Made by a program: the position numbers and the translations under genes. From NCBI GenBank assembly GCA_963759055.1, contig CAVWYD010000014.1:1-64000 (forward strand): DNA of 64,000 nt, given 5' to 3'. A model generated the notes under the pieces. It made no database searches. It had not been told where the DNA came from and worked only from the letters and a program-made list of their open reading frames with translations. The stretch is from Thiosocius sp963759055. GTDB lineage: Bacteria > Pseudomonadota > Gammaproteobacteria > Chromatiales > Chromatiaceae. Shown here piece by piece: positions 1 to 7,825 of the stretch (positions are counted from its first letter, which is position 1; the number at the start of each line of letters is the position of its first letter).

Positions 1-728
1 CGCGGGTTTCGCAGGCCGAGCTGGCCGAGGGACTGGCAGAGGTGGATGCCCCCCGTGGTTTCGTGAATGCCCTGCAGGCCAAGGTGGACGCAGGCCTGCC
101 GGCGGTGATTGCCGAGATCAAGAAGGCCTCACCCTCGAAAGGGGTACTGCGGGAAGACTTTCGCCCGGCCGAGATCGCGCGCAGCTATGCACAGGGCGGG
201 GCGGCCTGCCTGTCCGTGCTGACCGACATCGATTTCTTTCAGGGCGCTGATCGCTATCTCCAGCAGGCTCGGACGGCCTGCAGTCTGCCGGTGATCCGCA
301 AGGACTTCATCGTCGACCCCTACCAGGTGGTCGAGGCGCGGGCGATCGCTGCCGATTGCATTCTGTTGATTGCGGCCTGTCTGGATGATGTGCAGTTGCA
401 GGGCCTGAATGATCTTGCTCACGAGCTCGGTATGGATGTGCTGATCGAGGTGCATGACGGCGATGAACTGGAGCGGGCGCTGCAGACCGGCAATCGCCTG
501 ATCGGTATCAACAACCGCAATCTGCGCACCTTCGAGGTCAGCCTGCAGACCACGCTGGAACTGCTCGGCCGGATCCCGGAAGGTCGCCTGGTGGTGACCG
601 AGAGCGGCATCCTGGCGCCGGAGGACGTGCGACTGATGCGCGAGCACGAGGTGCATGCCTTCCTGGTGGGGGAGGCGTTCATGCGGGCCGAGGATCCCGG
701 GGCGAGGCTGGCCGAGCTGTTCGGCTGA
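1..728 (+). CDS. trpC: Indole-3-glycerol phosphate synthase (5' end cut by window)
   Basis: TIM-barrel enzyme of tryptophan synthesis that closes carboxyphenylamino-deoxyribulose phosphate to indole-3-glycerol phosphate in the cytoplasm. The frame is open from base 3, so the gene enters from the left edge; 241 residues are visible against a usual length near 265. Recognisable family segments are AEIKKASPSKG (substrate phosphate and catalytic Lys), VIRKDFIVD (catalytic Lys), IGINNRNL and VVTESGI (phosphate-binding loop). A GTG at 42 could be mistaken for the start, but the residues before it (AELAEGLAEVDAPRGF) fit the family. The rest of a trp operon would lie to the left. Identity is secure. 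Confidence 0.95.
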   Translation, partial: RVSQAELAEGLAEVDAPRGFVNALQAKVDAGLPAVIAEIKKASPSKGVLREDFRPAEIARSYAQGGAACLSVLTDIDFFQGADRYLQQARTACSLPVIRKDFIVDPYQVVEARAIAADCILLIAACLDDVQLQGLNDLAHELGMDVLIEVHDGDELERALQTGNRLIGINNRNLRTFEVSLQTTLELLGRIPEGRLVVTESGILAPEDVRLMREHEVHAFLVGEAFMRAEDPGARLAELFG

Positions 729-748
729 CCGGCGCTGGCTTCGGGCCG

Positions 749-1216
749 CTACCCTTCGAGCCCCAACAGAATATTGCGCTTGGCTTTCGGGTGCCACTGC
801 TGGACCACGCGACCGCTCACGACGTCGATAGTGCAGGACTCGGAGTCGCACAGATCCGGCGGGATGTGTGAGCGCAGGATGCCCAAAACCTGGTCGGTCT
901 CACTGCTGCGCGCGTAACGTGTGCTGGTCTGCGAAAAACCGTATTCCCGGTCGAACAGTTCGACCACGATGCGGTTGACCTGCTCAACATCCCCGGCACG
1001 ATCGAAGACATTGGCGTTGGGTTCATACTCGCTGTCGTCGATCCACAGACACAGGCTCGGCTCACTGACCCTGAGTCCGTGCTTGCTGGTCATCAGGTAT
1101 TCCCAAAGCTTGAATGCACTGATCTCGACAAAGCGGACGCTGGTCTCCTGGTAGCGATTGGCCACCTGGCAGCGCACGAGTTTCTGACTTTCATGAAAAG
1201 GGGACTTGTCCGACAT
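749..1216 (-). CDS. Hypothetical protein, 155 aa
   Basis: I do not recognise this protein. It is soluble-looking, with no signal peptide or membrane segment, rich in acidic and polar residues, and contains two Cys in a short DLCDSESC segment near the C-terminus. It is convergent with trpC (20 bp between stops) and lies 72 bp downstream of crp on the same strand, so it could be co-transcribed with crp. Codon use resembles the neighbours and the opposite-strand ORFs are short, which supports a real gene. No function is proposed. Confidence 0.6.
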   Translation of the reverse strand: MSDKSPFHESQKLVRCQVANRYQETSVRFVEISAFKLWEYLMTSKHGLRVSEPSLCLWIDDSEYEPNANVFDRAGDVEQVNRIVVELFDREYGFSQTSTRYARSSETDQVLGILRSHIPPDLCDSESCTIDVVSGRVVQQWHPKAKRNILLGLEG

Positions 1217-1288
1217 CAGGCTTCCGGCCGAATTCGCATTCTCTCGCTGATAGCGGCGGACGCGCTGTGCTCTTGAGGTCCCCTTGAA

Positions 1289-1969
1289 TCAGCGCGTACC
1301 GAATACGACGATGGTCTTGCCTTTGACGCCGATCAGGCCGCGTTCTTCGAGATCCTTCAGCACGCGCCCCGCCATTTCGCGGGAGCAGCCGACGATGCGG
1401 CCGATTTCCTGGCGGGTAATGCGTATCTGCATGCCATCGGGATGGGTCATGGCATCGGGTTGTTTGCACAGATCGAGCAGGGTGCCGGCGATGCGGCCGG
1501 TGACATCGAGGAAGGCAAGGTGGCTGACCTTCTGGCTGGTTGCGGCCAGGCGTTCGGTGAGCTGCCTGCCCAGCGCATACAGAATGTCCTTGATATAGGC
1601 CCGCAGGTCGTTGCCGAACAGTTGCTCCAGCTTGTTGTACGAGATCTCCGCCAGTTCACAGGAGGTGCGTGTGCGGACCATGACCGAACGTTTGGGCATC
1701 GGCATGAACAGCCCCATTTCGCCGATAAAGTCACCTTTGTTGAGATAGGTGAGAATTATCTCGCGGCCCTCCTCGTCTTCGAGGAAGATCGTGACCTGGC
1801 CGGAGACCAGGTAAAACAGGCTGTCGGCCGCGTCACCCGGGTGGATGAAGGCCGTTTTTGCCGGATAGCGCCTGCGATGGCAGTGCGCCAGGAAGGGCTT
1901 GAGCCAGTCCGGATCCTTCGGGGGGGGCTGAACAATGCTGTAGGGGCTCGTTTGCGGCATAGCTTTCAT
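1289..1969 (-). CDS. crp: cAMP-activated global regulator, Crp/Vfr type
   Basis: Crp-family transcription factor of 226 residues. The N-terminal cyclic-nucleotide-binding beta-barrel (about 25-140) includes IGEMGLF and the phosphate-binding PKRSVMVRTRTSCELAEI stretch. A long dimerisation helix follows, then a winged helix (about 165-222) with the recognition segment TRQEIGRIVGCSREMAGRVLK, very close to E. coli Crp. The ORF starts MKAMPQ; an internal ATG three codons on is equally possible. It is divergent from an OsmC-family gene of the YhfA type, the same neighbourhood as in E. coli, which supports orthology. It should control carbon, motility or virulence-type genes in response to cAMP. Confidence 0.93.
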   Translation of the reverse strand: MKAMPQTSPYSIVQPPPKDPDWLKPFLAHCHRRRYPAKTAFIHPGDAADSLFYLVSGQVTIFLEDEEGREIILTYLNKGDFIGEMGLFMPMPKRSVMVRTRTSCELAEISYNKLEQLFGNDLRAYIKDILYALGRQLTERLAATSQKVSHLAFLDVTGRIAGTLLDLCKQPDAMTHPDGMQIRITRQEIGRIVGCSREMAGRVLKDLEERGLIGVKGKTIVVFGTR

Positions 1970-2058
1970 ATCTAAGGCGTTGCCAGAATTCTAGGCAGGC
2001 TGATCGATATTGTCGAACTATGCTAGCCTCATCACCTGTTTTTTGTGACGCAGCACGA

Positions 2059-2475
2059 ATGAAAGCGAGAATTAAGTGGGTAGAGGGTGTAACCATGCTG
2101 GCCGAGTCGGGCAGTGGCCATGCTGTGGTGATGGATGGTCCACCGGACGCCGGTGGACGCAATCTTGGTGTACGCCCGATGGAGATGCTGCTCATGGGCA
2201 TGGGTGGCTGTACCGAGTTCGATGTACTGCTCATCCTGCGCAGGGGGCGTCACGAAGTCTCTTTCTGCGAGGTGGAGCTCGAGGCGGAGCGCGCTGAAAC
2301 GGACCCCAAGGTGTTCACCCGTATCCATGCGCATTTTCTTATCGGTGGCAAGGGCCTGACCGAGAAGGCGGTGGCGCGCGCGGTGCAGATGAGTGCGGAG
2401 AAGTACTGCTCGGCGTCCATCATGCTGGGCGCGACTGCCGAGATCACCCATGATTTCGAGATAGTGGAGGCCTGA
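2059..2475 (+). CDS. OsmC-family protein, YhfA-like
   Basis: A 138-residue OsmC-fold protein close to E. coli YhfA (MxARIKWVEG start, MEMLLMGMGGCTEFDVL, AEKYCSASIML). OsmC proteins are thiol peroxidases; the conserved pair here would be the Cys of GGC and the Cys of EKYC, though the YhfA branch has no firmly established reaction. The frame is open upstream to 2020, but the ATG at 2059 aligns with the family start. It is divergent from crp and its stop overlaps the start of the next gene (TGATG), so the two are translated together. Confidence 0.85.
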   Translation: MKARIKWVEGVTMLAESGSGHAVVMDGPPDAGGRNLGVRPMEMLLMGMGGCTEFDVLLILRRGRHEVSFCEVELEAERAETDPKVFTRIHAHFLIGGKGLTEKAVARAVQMSAEKYCSASIMLGATAEITHDFEIVEA

Positions 2476-2897
2476 TGAGCAGACCTGGACTGGGTTTCGG
2501 TATGCGCCACGTCGCCCTGTTTGTGCGCGACATGACGGCCTGTGAACATTTTTACGTCAACCTGATCGGCATGGAGGTGGAGTGGCGTCCGGATGAGCAT
2601 AACGTCTATCTAACCTCCGGTGGCGACAATGTTGCACTGCATCAGGCCGAGCCTGGCATGCAGCGTGACGAGGCCTCGCAGCGCCTGGATCATATCGGCT
2701 TTTTCCTCGATAGCGCCGAATCCGTCGATCACTGGTTTACCTGGCTGAGCGGGCAGCAGGTGCGTATCCGCAGCGAGCCCCGGGACCACCGCGACGGCGC
2801 ACGCAGCTTTTATTGCTACGACCCGGACGGCACCCTGGTGCAGATGATCCATCATCCTGAGATCTCGCAGTGGGAGCAGCTCAAAGGCCTCAATTGA
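2475..2897 (+). CDS. VOC (glyoxalase/bleomycin-resistance fold) family protein
   Basis: A 140-residue protein with two beta-alpha-beta-beta-beta modules: the first begins MRHVALFVRDM with a metal-ligand-type His, the second begins LDHIGFF. The C-terminus has FYCYDPDGTLVQMIHHPEI, typical of the last VOC strand, with a candidate metal-binding region. Substrate is unknown; VOC members include lyases, dioxygenases and resistance proteins. Its start overlaps the stop of the OsmC gene by one base (TGATG), so translational coupling is likely and the pair may share an electrophile or thiol-stress role (inference). Confidence 0.8.
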   Translation: MSRPGLGFGMRHVALFVRDMTACEHFYVNLIGMEVEWRPDEHNVYLTSGGDNVALHQAEPGMQRDEASQRLDHIGFFLDSAESVDHWFTWLSGQQVRIRSEPRDHRDGARSFYCYDPDGTLVQMIHHPEISQWEQLKGLN

Positions 2898-2960
2898 GCG
2901 CTTGTTCCGGCGAGGCCAATCGCGTAACTTGGCGGCCCTTTTCCACCCGGGTCTGCAGGT

Positions 2961-3776
2961 ATGCCGCGGCCAAAAAAAATCAAGCTGCACGGGTTCAATA
3001 ACCTTACCAAAACCCTCAGCTTCAATATTTACGACATCAACTACGCGGCATCGCCGGCGCAGGAGCGCGAGTACATCCGCTATATCGATGCGGAATACAG
3101 CGCAGAGCGCCTCACCGACATTCTGCGAAATGTGAGCGATATCATCGGTGCGACCGTGCTCAATATCGCGCGCCAGGACTATGATCCGCACGGTGCCAGT
3201 GTCACCATCCTGATCTCAGAGGAGCCGGTCGCAGCCGAGCAGATCCCGAATACCGAGGCGCCCGGTCCGCTGCCCGAGACCGTCGTCGGTCATCTCGACA
3301 AGAGCCACATTACGGTGCATACCTACCCGGAGAGTCACCCCGAGGGGGGTATCTCGACCTTTCGCGCCGATATTGATGTGTCGACCTGTGGCCGCGTCTC
3401 GCCGCTGAAGGCGCTCAACTATCTGATTCACTCCTTCGCGTCGGAGATCGTGATCATGGATTACCGTGTGCGCGGTTTCACCCGAGATGTACGGGGCCGG
3501 AAGCATTTCATCGACCACAAGATCAATTCGATTCAGAACTTTCTCGCGCGCGATACCCGCGAGCGCTACCAGATGGTCGACGTCAACGTCTACCAGGAGA
3601 ACATCTTTCACACCAAGATGATGCTGAAGGAATTCGATCTGGGCAGCTATCTGTTCGGCGTGAACGTCGACGAGGTATCGCCGAAGGACCAACGGATGAT
3701 CTCCAAGAAGATCCGGTGTGAAATGCTGGAGATCTTCTACGGCCGCAACGTCAGCAGTGGCATGAAAACGTCCTGA
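2961..3776 (+). CDS. speD: S-adenosylmethionine decarboxylase proenzyme
   Basis: Makes decarboxylated SAM, the aminopropyl donor for spermidine. At 271 residues it matches the E. coli-type single-chain SpeD. Self-cleavage at the conserved LDKSHITVH site (Lys114-Ser115) would give beta and alpha chains, with Ser115 becoming the pyruvoyl group. Other family blocks are the N-terminal GFNNLTKTLSFNIYD, STCGRVSPLKALNYL and DYRVRGFTRD. The frame is intact. A 63-bp gap separates it from the VOC gene and it is convergent with the AIM24-like gene. No speE is visible in the window. Confidence 0.93.
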   Translation: MPRPKKIKLHGFNNLTKTLSFNIYDINYAASPAQEREYIRYIDAEYSAERLTDILRNVSDIIGATVLNIARQDYDPHGASVTILISEEPVAAEQIPNTEAPGPLPETVVGHLDKSHITVHTYPESHPEGGISTFRADIDVSTCGRVSPLKALNYLIHSFASEIVIMDYRVRGFTRDVRGRKHFIDHKINSIQNFLARDTRERYQMVDVNVYQENIFHTKMMLKEFDLGSYLFGVNVDEVSPKDQRMISKKIRCEMLEIFYGRNVSSGMKTS

Positions 3777-3795
3777 CCCTGACGCGGTCGGCTGA

Positions 3796-4545
3796 TCAGG
3801 TTTCGCCCTTTTCCTGGCCCCCGCCCTGCGGTGCTGCGGCAAGGATTCGATCGGCCATGCGGGAGAAAGGCAGACTCTGCAGCCAGACCTTGCCGCTGCC
3901 GCGCAGGGTGGTGAGGAACAGGCCTTCACCGCCGAAGATCATGGACTTGAGTCCGCCAGCACGCGCGATACTGTAATCGATGTCGCCGCTGAAGCCGACC
4001 AGACAGCCGGTGTCGGCCCGCAGCGTCTCGTCACTCAGGGTCTTCTCGATCACGCTGCCTCCGGCCTGGATGAAGGCCATCCCGTCGCCCTCCAGCGTCT
4101 GCAGGATGAAGCCCTCGCCGCCGAACAGGCCGCTGCCCAGACGGCGGTTGAACGTAATATCCAGCTTGGTGCCCAGTGCGGCGCATAAAAAGGCGTCTTT
4201 CTGGCAGGTGATGCGCCTGCCTATCTGGGCAAGATCCAGCGCAATGACGTTGCCGGGGTAGGGGGCCGCGAAACCCACGCGTCGTTTCTGCGTCCCTTCG
4301 TTGGTGAAGTGGGTGGTGAATATGGATTCACCGGTGAAAACCCGCTTGCCCGCGGAAAGCAGCTTGCCCATGATGCCCTGGCGAGGGTTGGAGCCGTCGC
4401 CCATCCGGGTGTCGAAAGCGATGTCCTGCTCCATGTAGGTCATGGAGCCTGCCTCTGCCACCACAGTCTCGCCCGGGTCCAGCGTTACCTCTACCAGCTG
4501 CATCTCTGAGCCGATGATTTCGTAATCGATCTCGTGGCTGTTCAT
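3796..4545 (-). CDS. AIM24/TIGR00266-family protein
   Basis: A 249-residue beta-rich protein of the AIM24 (tryptophan-RNA-binding-attenuator-like fold) family. It shows the family pattern of repeated strands with Gly-rich turns, EAGSMTYM, GGEGFILQTLEGDG and FGGEGLFLTTLRG. Biochemical function is unknown; a yeast relative is mitochondrial and affects membrane organisation. The frame is open upstream to 4869, but that part is shadow of apaH; the ATG at 4545 (MNSHEIDYEIIG) is the natural start. It follows apaH by 17 bp on the same strand and probably ends the apaG-apaH transcript. Confidence 0.85.
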   Translation of the reverse strand: MNSHEIDYEIIGSEMQLVEVTLDPGETVVAEAGSMTYMEQDIAFDTRMGDGSNPRQGIMGKLLSAGKRVFTGESIFTTHFTNEGTQKRRVGFAAPYPGNVIALDLAQIGRRITCQKDAFLCAALGTKLDITFNRRLGSGLFGGEGFILQTLEGDGMAFIQAGGSVIEKTLSDETLRADTGCLVGFSGDIDYSIARAGGLKSMIFGGEGLFLTTLRGSGKVWLQSLPFSRMADRILAAAPQGGGQEKGET

Positions 4546-4562
4546 TTTGCTGCGTCCGGTGC

Positions 4563-5403
4563 TCAGGTGAAGCGCGCCGGGTCCTGCTGACCCGCACAGG
4601 GGGATGAGAACGGCTGTGGCGGAGAAAGGTCGAGTCGCAACACCGTCATGGCGCCTCCCCAGACACAACCGGTGTCCAGTGCCCAGACGTTGTGGCTGGC
4701 AAGATAACCCAGGGTCGACCAGTGGCCGAAAATGATCCGATGTTCGCGGGTTGCCCGCTCCGGATGCGCGAACCAGGGGACTCGACCTTTGGCCTGGCTG
4801 CCGGGCGGCCCCTTTTCCTTCAGGGCAAGACGCCCGTCCGCATCGCAAAAGCGCAGCCGGGTCAGGCAATTGGTGATGTATCGCCAGCGCGCCATCCCAA
4901 CGAGCGCGGGGTCCCAGCGGTCGGGTTTATTGCCGTACATATGCATCAAGTAATCGATGTGGGCTTCACTGCGCAGGACGTCCTCGACCTGGTTTGCGCA
5001 GGCGCGGGCGGTATCGAGGTCCCATTGCGGTGGCAGGCCGGCGTGAACCATGACGAAGTCCAGCCCGACGTCGTAATGCAGCAATGGCTGGTGGCGCAGC
5101 CAGTACAGCAGCTCTTCGCGGTCAGGGGCCTGCAAGACGGCATTCAGGCCGCTCTCCCCCTCGTGTTTCCGGTTGCCCGCCGCCAGTGCCAACAGGTGCA
5201 GGTCATGGTTGCCGAGTACGCAAACCGCCTTGTCCCCGAGGTCGCGGATGAAGCGCAGGACCGCGACCGAATCAGGCCCGCGACTGACCAGATCGCCCAC
5301 GCACCAGAGCGTCATCGCGCCCGGGCTGGAAGCCGGCGTCGTCAAGGGACTGTCTCAGCTCGTCATAGCAACCCTGGATGTCGCCGACGGCATATACGGC
5401 CAA
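4563..5403 (-). CDS. apaH: Bis(5'-nucleosyl)-tetraphosphatase, symmetrical (one frameshift)
   Basis: Hydrolyses Ap4A to two ADP; a metallophosphoesterase with GDIQG, GDLVSRGPDS, GNHD, MVHAGL and FGHWST metal-binding motifs. The first roughly 30 residues (AVYAVGDIQGCYDELRQSL) lie in a different frame from the rest; one extra base near 5315 explains the break. The start is a TTG at 5403, just after an in-frame stop and with an AGGGA Shine-Dalgarno-like stretch, 10 bp after apaG. Domain order and length (about 280 aa) fit the family. The frameshift is probably a sequence error because both parts are conserved. Confidence 0.85.
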
Positions 5404-5413
5404 AATTCAGTCC

Positions 5414-5797
5414 CTAGTGCAGGGTGCGTGGGACCGACAATGAAAACCGGTCGATCGGGGTGAGGAACGCCTGGCCGTCGTCTCCGAGCATCTCATATTC
5501 GCCTTCCATGGTGCCCACCGGGGTCTCTATCACGGTCCCGCTGGTGTAGCGGAAGACCTCGCCCGGCTTGAGGTGGGGCTGCTCGCCTACGACGCCCTCA
5601 CCGCGAACCTCCTGGATCTTGCCGTTGGCGTCCGTGATCAGCCAGTGGCGGTTGAGCAGCTTCGCCGGGGTGCTGCCGGTGTTGCTGATCGTGATGGTGT
5701 AGGCAAACACGTAGCGGTCTGCGTCCGGGTTGGATTGATCGTCGATGTACGTGGTTTCGACGCCAACCTCGAGTTTGTGTGTGTCGTACTGGCTCAT
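5414..5797 (-). CDS. apaG: ApaG (CorD) protein
   Basis: A 127-residue Ig/fibronectin-like protein containing FAYTITISNTGS, LLNRHWLITDANG, VRGEGVVGEQPHL and PVGTMEGEYEM, all typical of ApaG. The family has been linked to cobalt/magnesium homeostasis and pyrophosphate binding, without a settled reaction. ATG at 5797 aligns with the family start; the much longer open frame upstream is noise. It leads apaH with a 10-bp gap. In E. coli ksgA precedes it; here it does not (see findings). Confidence 0.9.
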   Translation of the reverse strand: MSQYDTHKLEVGVETTYIDDQSNPDADRYVFAYTITISNTGSTPAKLLNRHWLITDANGKIQEVRGEGVVGEQPHLKPGEVFRYTSGTVIETPVGTMEGEYEMLGDDGQAFLTPIDRFSLSVPRTLH

Positions 5798-5956
5798 GCG
5801 CAGGTTCTCTTCTGTTTGACCCCGGAAGCTACTGTCGGGGCGGTGGAAAAGCAAGTGTGTTTCAGACTGCGCCCTGACTGCCGACATAAAAAGGGCACAG
5901 TCGAGGACAATTGCCCGCGGCTGGCCCGTTTTTTGGTTGAGTTGAGGACGAGGGTA

Positions 5957-6415
5957 GTGCGCAGCTTGTTTTGGATACTGGTCGGTCTGAGTCTCGTGAT
6001 GCCGGCGTTCGGCTACGATGCCGCGACCAAACTGGTCGCGGCAGCCACTGCCGGAAAGGCAACGGAGGCTCGTGAGTTGTTGGTTCAGGGCGTGGATGCC
6101 AATACCAAGAATGGCTCGGGGCGCCCGGTATTGGTGATGGCCGGGTTCAACGGCAACCGCCGGACGGCGCTGGTTCTGCTGGCTGCGGGTGCCGATGTGA
6201 ATGCGGTCGATGCATCCGGGACCTCGGCGCTGATGGCGGCCAGCGCATTCGGTCACAAAGAGCTGGTGGATGTGCTGCTGGTCGCAGGAGCAGACGCAAA
6301 TCTAAAGGACAGCGCCGGAAAATCCGCGCTGGCTCGGGCCACGCTTGCTGGTCACCAGCAGGTGGTCGACGCCCTCAAGGCCGCTGGAGCGGTTGAAGAC
6401 AAGGGCAAGAAGTGA
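5957..6415 (+). CDS. Exported ankyrin-repeat protein
   Basis: About 152 residues. GTG at 5957 follows an AGGACGAGGG stretch and gives a clear signal peptide (hydrophobic LFWILVGLSLVMP, then AFG). The mature part is three ankyrin repeats (VLVMAGFNGNRRTALVLLAAGADVN; ALMAASAFGHKELVDVLLVAGADAN; ALARATLAGHQQVVDALKAAGA), so it is likely a periplasmic protein-binding module. The stop lies 147 bp before a small membrane ORF. It sits on the plus strand between minus-strand apaG and pdxA. The start codon is the least certain part. Confidence 0.75.
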   Translation: MRSLFWILVGLSLVMPAFGYDAATKLVAAATAGKATEARELLVQGVDANTKNGSGRPVLVMAGFNGNRRTALVLLAAGADVNAVDASGTSALMAASAFGHKELVDVLLVAGADANLKDSAGKSALARATLAGHQQVVDALKAAGAVEDKGKK

Positions 6416-6562
6416 GCACGGCACGAGGCTTCAAAACTGGGCGTTCGGCGCGGTGGTTGCAGGTATCCCGGTCAAATCCGCTGCGGGTGTGAACGGGTGC
6501 GCGTTTTGCTTGGGCCGTATCGCACAAAATGCGGGTCAGGGGATGGATTGGGAGGTGATGAG

Positions 6563-6748
6563 ATGAACGTATCGTTGCGACTTTCCGCTGGAAGGGCCGA
6601 TCCGTTCGGGTTGCTGGTGCTGGCGGTCATGCTGGCATTGTTGGTTACCATCGGCATCCAGTCTGCGGCTGCCGACAATCCTGGCTCCCATGCGCGGTCT
6701 GCGGCTTGCGCTACCGCTGGATGCCTGCCCACCAATAGCCGCAAATAA
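6563..6748 (+). CDS. Small single-pass membrane or secreted protein, 61 aa
   Basis: A short ORF whose ATG is preceded at ideal distance by a near-perfect Shine-Dalgarno (GGAGGTGA, 6551-6558). The product has one hydrophobic segment (about residues 16-38, GLLVLAVMLALLVTIG) ending in SAAADN, which may be a cleavable signal, then a short polar tail with two Cys (AACATAGC). No family is recognised. It is downstream of and co-oriented with the ankyrin gene and convergent with pdxA. The ribosome binding site is the main reason to believe it. Confidence 0.5.
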   Translation: MNVSLRLSAGRADPFGLLVLAVMLALLVTIGIQSAAADNPGSHARSAACATAGCLPTNSRK

Positions 6749-6782
6749 GCCAGGTCAGGTCTTATCCGGCACGGCCCGCCGC

Positions 6783-7766
6783 TCAGGCCGCTGCGGCAAT
6801 CATACCAATCGCCGTCTCGATCGCTGCACGCATGCTGCCGGGGTCGCAGCGGCCCGTGCCCGCCAGATCCAGTGCGGTGCCATGATCCACAGAGGTGCGG
6901 ATGAGCGGCAGCCCCAGGGTGATGTTGACTGCCTCACCGAAGCCCTTGAATTTGAGTACCGGCAGACCCTGGTCATGAAACATGGCCAGTACCGCGTCGG
7001 CCCCCTGCAGCAGCGATTCGCTGAACAGGGTGTCTGCCGGCAAAGGCCCCTGCAGCCGCATACCTGAATCGCGAAGGTTTTGCAGGACCGGCTCGATCAC
7101 CTCGATCTCCTCGCGTCCGAGGTGCCCACCTTCTCCGGCGTGCGGGTTCAGTCCGCACACCAGAATCCGCGGGCTCTGAATCCCGAAGCGGGTGCTCAGA
7201 TCGTGGTCGAGAATCCGCAGGACCCGTTCGAGCGTCTCCGGCGTGATCGCGTCCGCGACCTCGCGCAATGGCAGATGTGTGGTCGCCAGAGCCACCCTCA
7301 ATCCGGGGCAGCTGAGCATCATCACCGGGTGACCACCGCAGCGCTCTGCCAGAAACTCGGTGTGTCCGGTGAACGCGATGCCGGCCTCATTGATGATCCC
7401 CTTGTGCACCGGGCCGGTCACCATCCCGCCATACCGGCCGTCAAGGCAGCCGTCGATCGCGTGCGCCAGGGTGTCAAGCACGTAAGCTGCGTTGCGGCTA
7501 TCCAGCCTGCCCGGTTCTGCCGGTGCCTTTAGCGCCACTTCGTGGATGTACAGACAGCCCGCTGCGGCCGCTTTCAGCGGTGCCTCGGAACCTGTGGGTA
7601 ACAGTTCGAGCGGCAGGCCCAGCATTTTTGCTCGATCCTGCAGCATGGTCGGATCTGCAATGACCACCAGGGGCACTGGCCAGGACTGTTGGGCGACCTG
7701 GACGCACAGCTCGGGGCCGATTCCCGCGGGCTCGCCGGCGGTCAGGGCCAGGGCCTCAGTGGCCAT
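6783..7766 (-). CDS. pdxA: 4-hydroxythreonine-4-phosphate dehydrogenase
   Basis: NAD-dependent oxidation/decarboxylation step of the DXP-dependent pyridoxal phosphate pathway. The 327-residue protein is full length. N-terminal LTAGEPAGIGPEL, divalent-metal His ligands in FTGHTEFLAE and MFHDQGLPVLK, and the C-terminal RTSVDHGTALDLAGTG block are all present. It follows surA by 59 bp in the usual lptD-surA-pdxA order, so it is probably expressed with the envelope genes. The next expected gene, rsmA/ksgA, is absent here. Confidence 0.95.
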   Translation of the reverse strand: MATEALALTAGEPAGIGPELCVQVAQQSWPVPLVVIADPTMLQDRAKMLGLPLELLPTGSEAPLKAAAAGCLYIHEVALKAPAEPGRLDSRNAAYVLDTLAHAIDGCLDGRYGGMVTGPVHKGIINEAGIAFTGHTEFLAERCGGHPVMMLSCPGLRVALATTHLPLREVADAITPETLERVLRILDHDLSTRFGIQSPRILVCGLNPHAGEGGHLGREEIEVIEPVLQNLRDSGMRLQGPLPADTLFSESLLQGADAVLAMFHDQGLPVLKFKGFGEAVNITLGLPLIRTSVDHGTALDLAGTGRCDPGSMRAAIETAIGMIAAAA

Positions 7767-7825
7767 CGGCTTGTTCGCTTGAATGGGAGATCTCGAGCCC
7801 CCTCAATACCTGGTCAAAAAAACGG

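Noticed and set aside
2044..2059. Possible Crp site (TGTGA half) between crp and the OsmC gene
   Set aside because: Only one half-site matches; the second half (ACGAA) does not resemble TCACA, and it overlaps the start codon.
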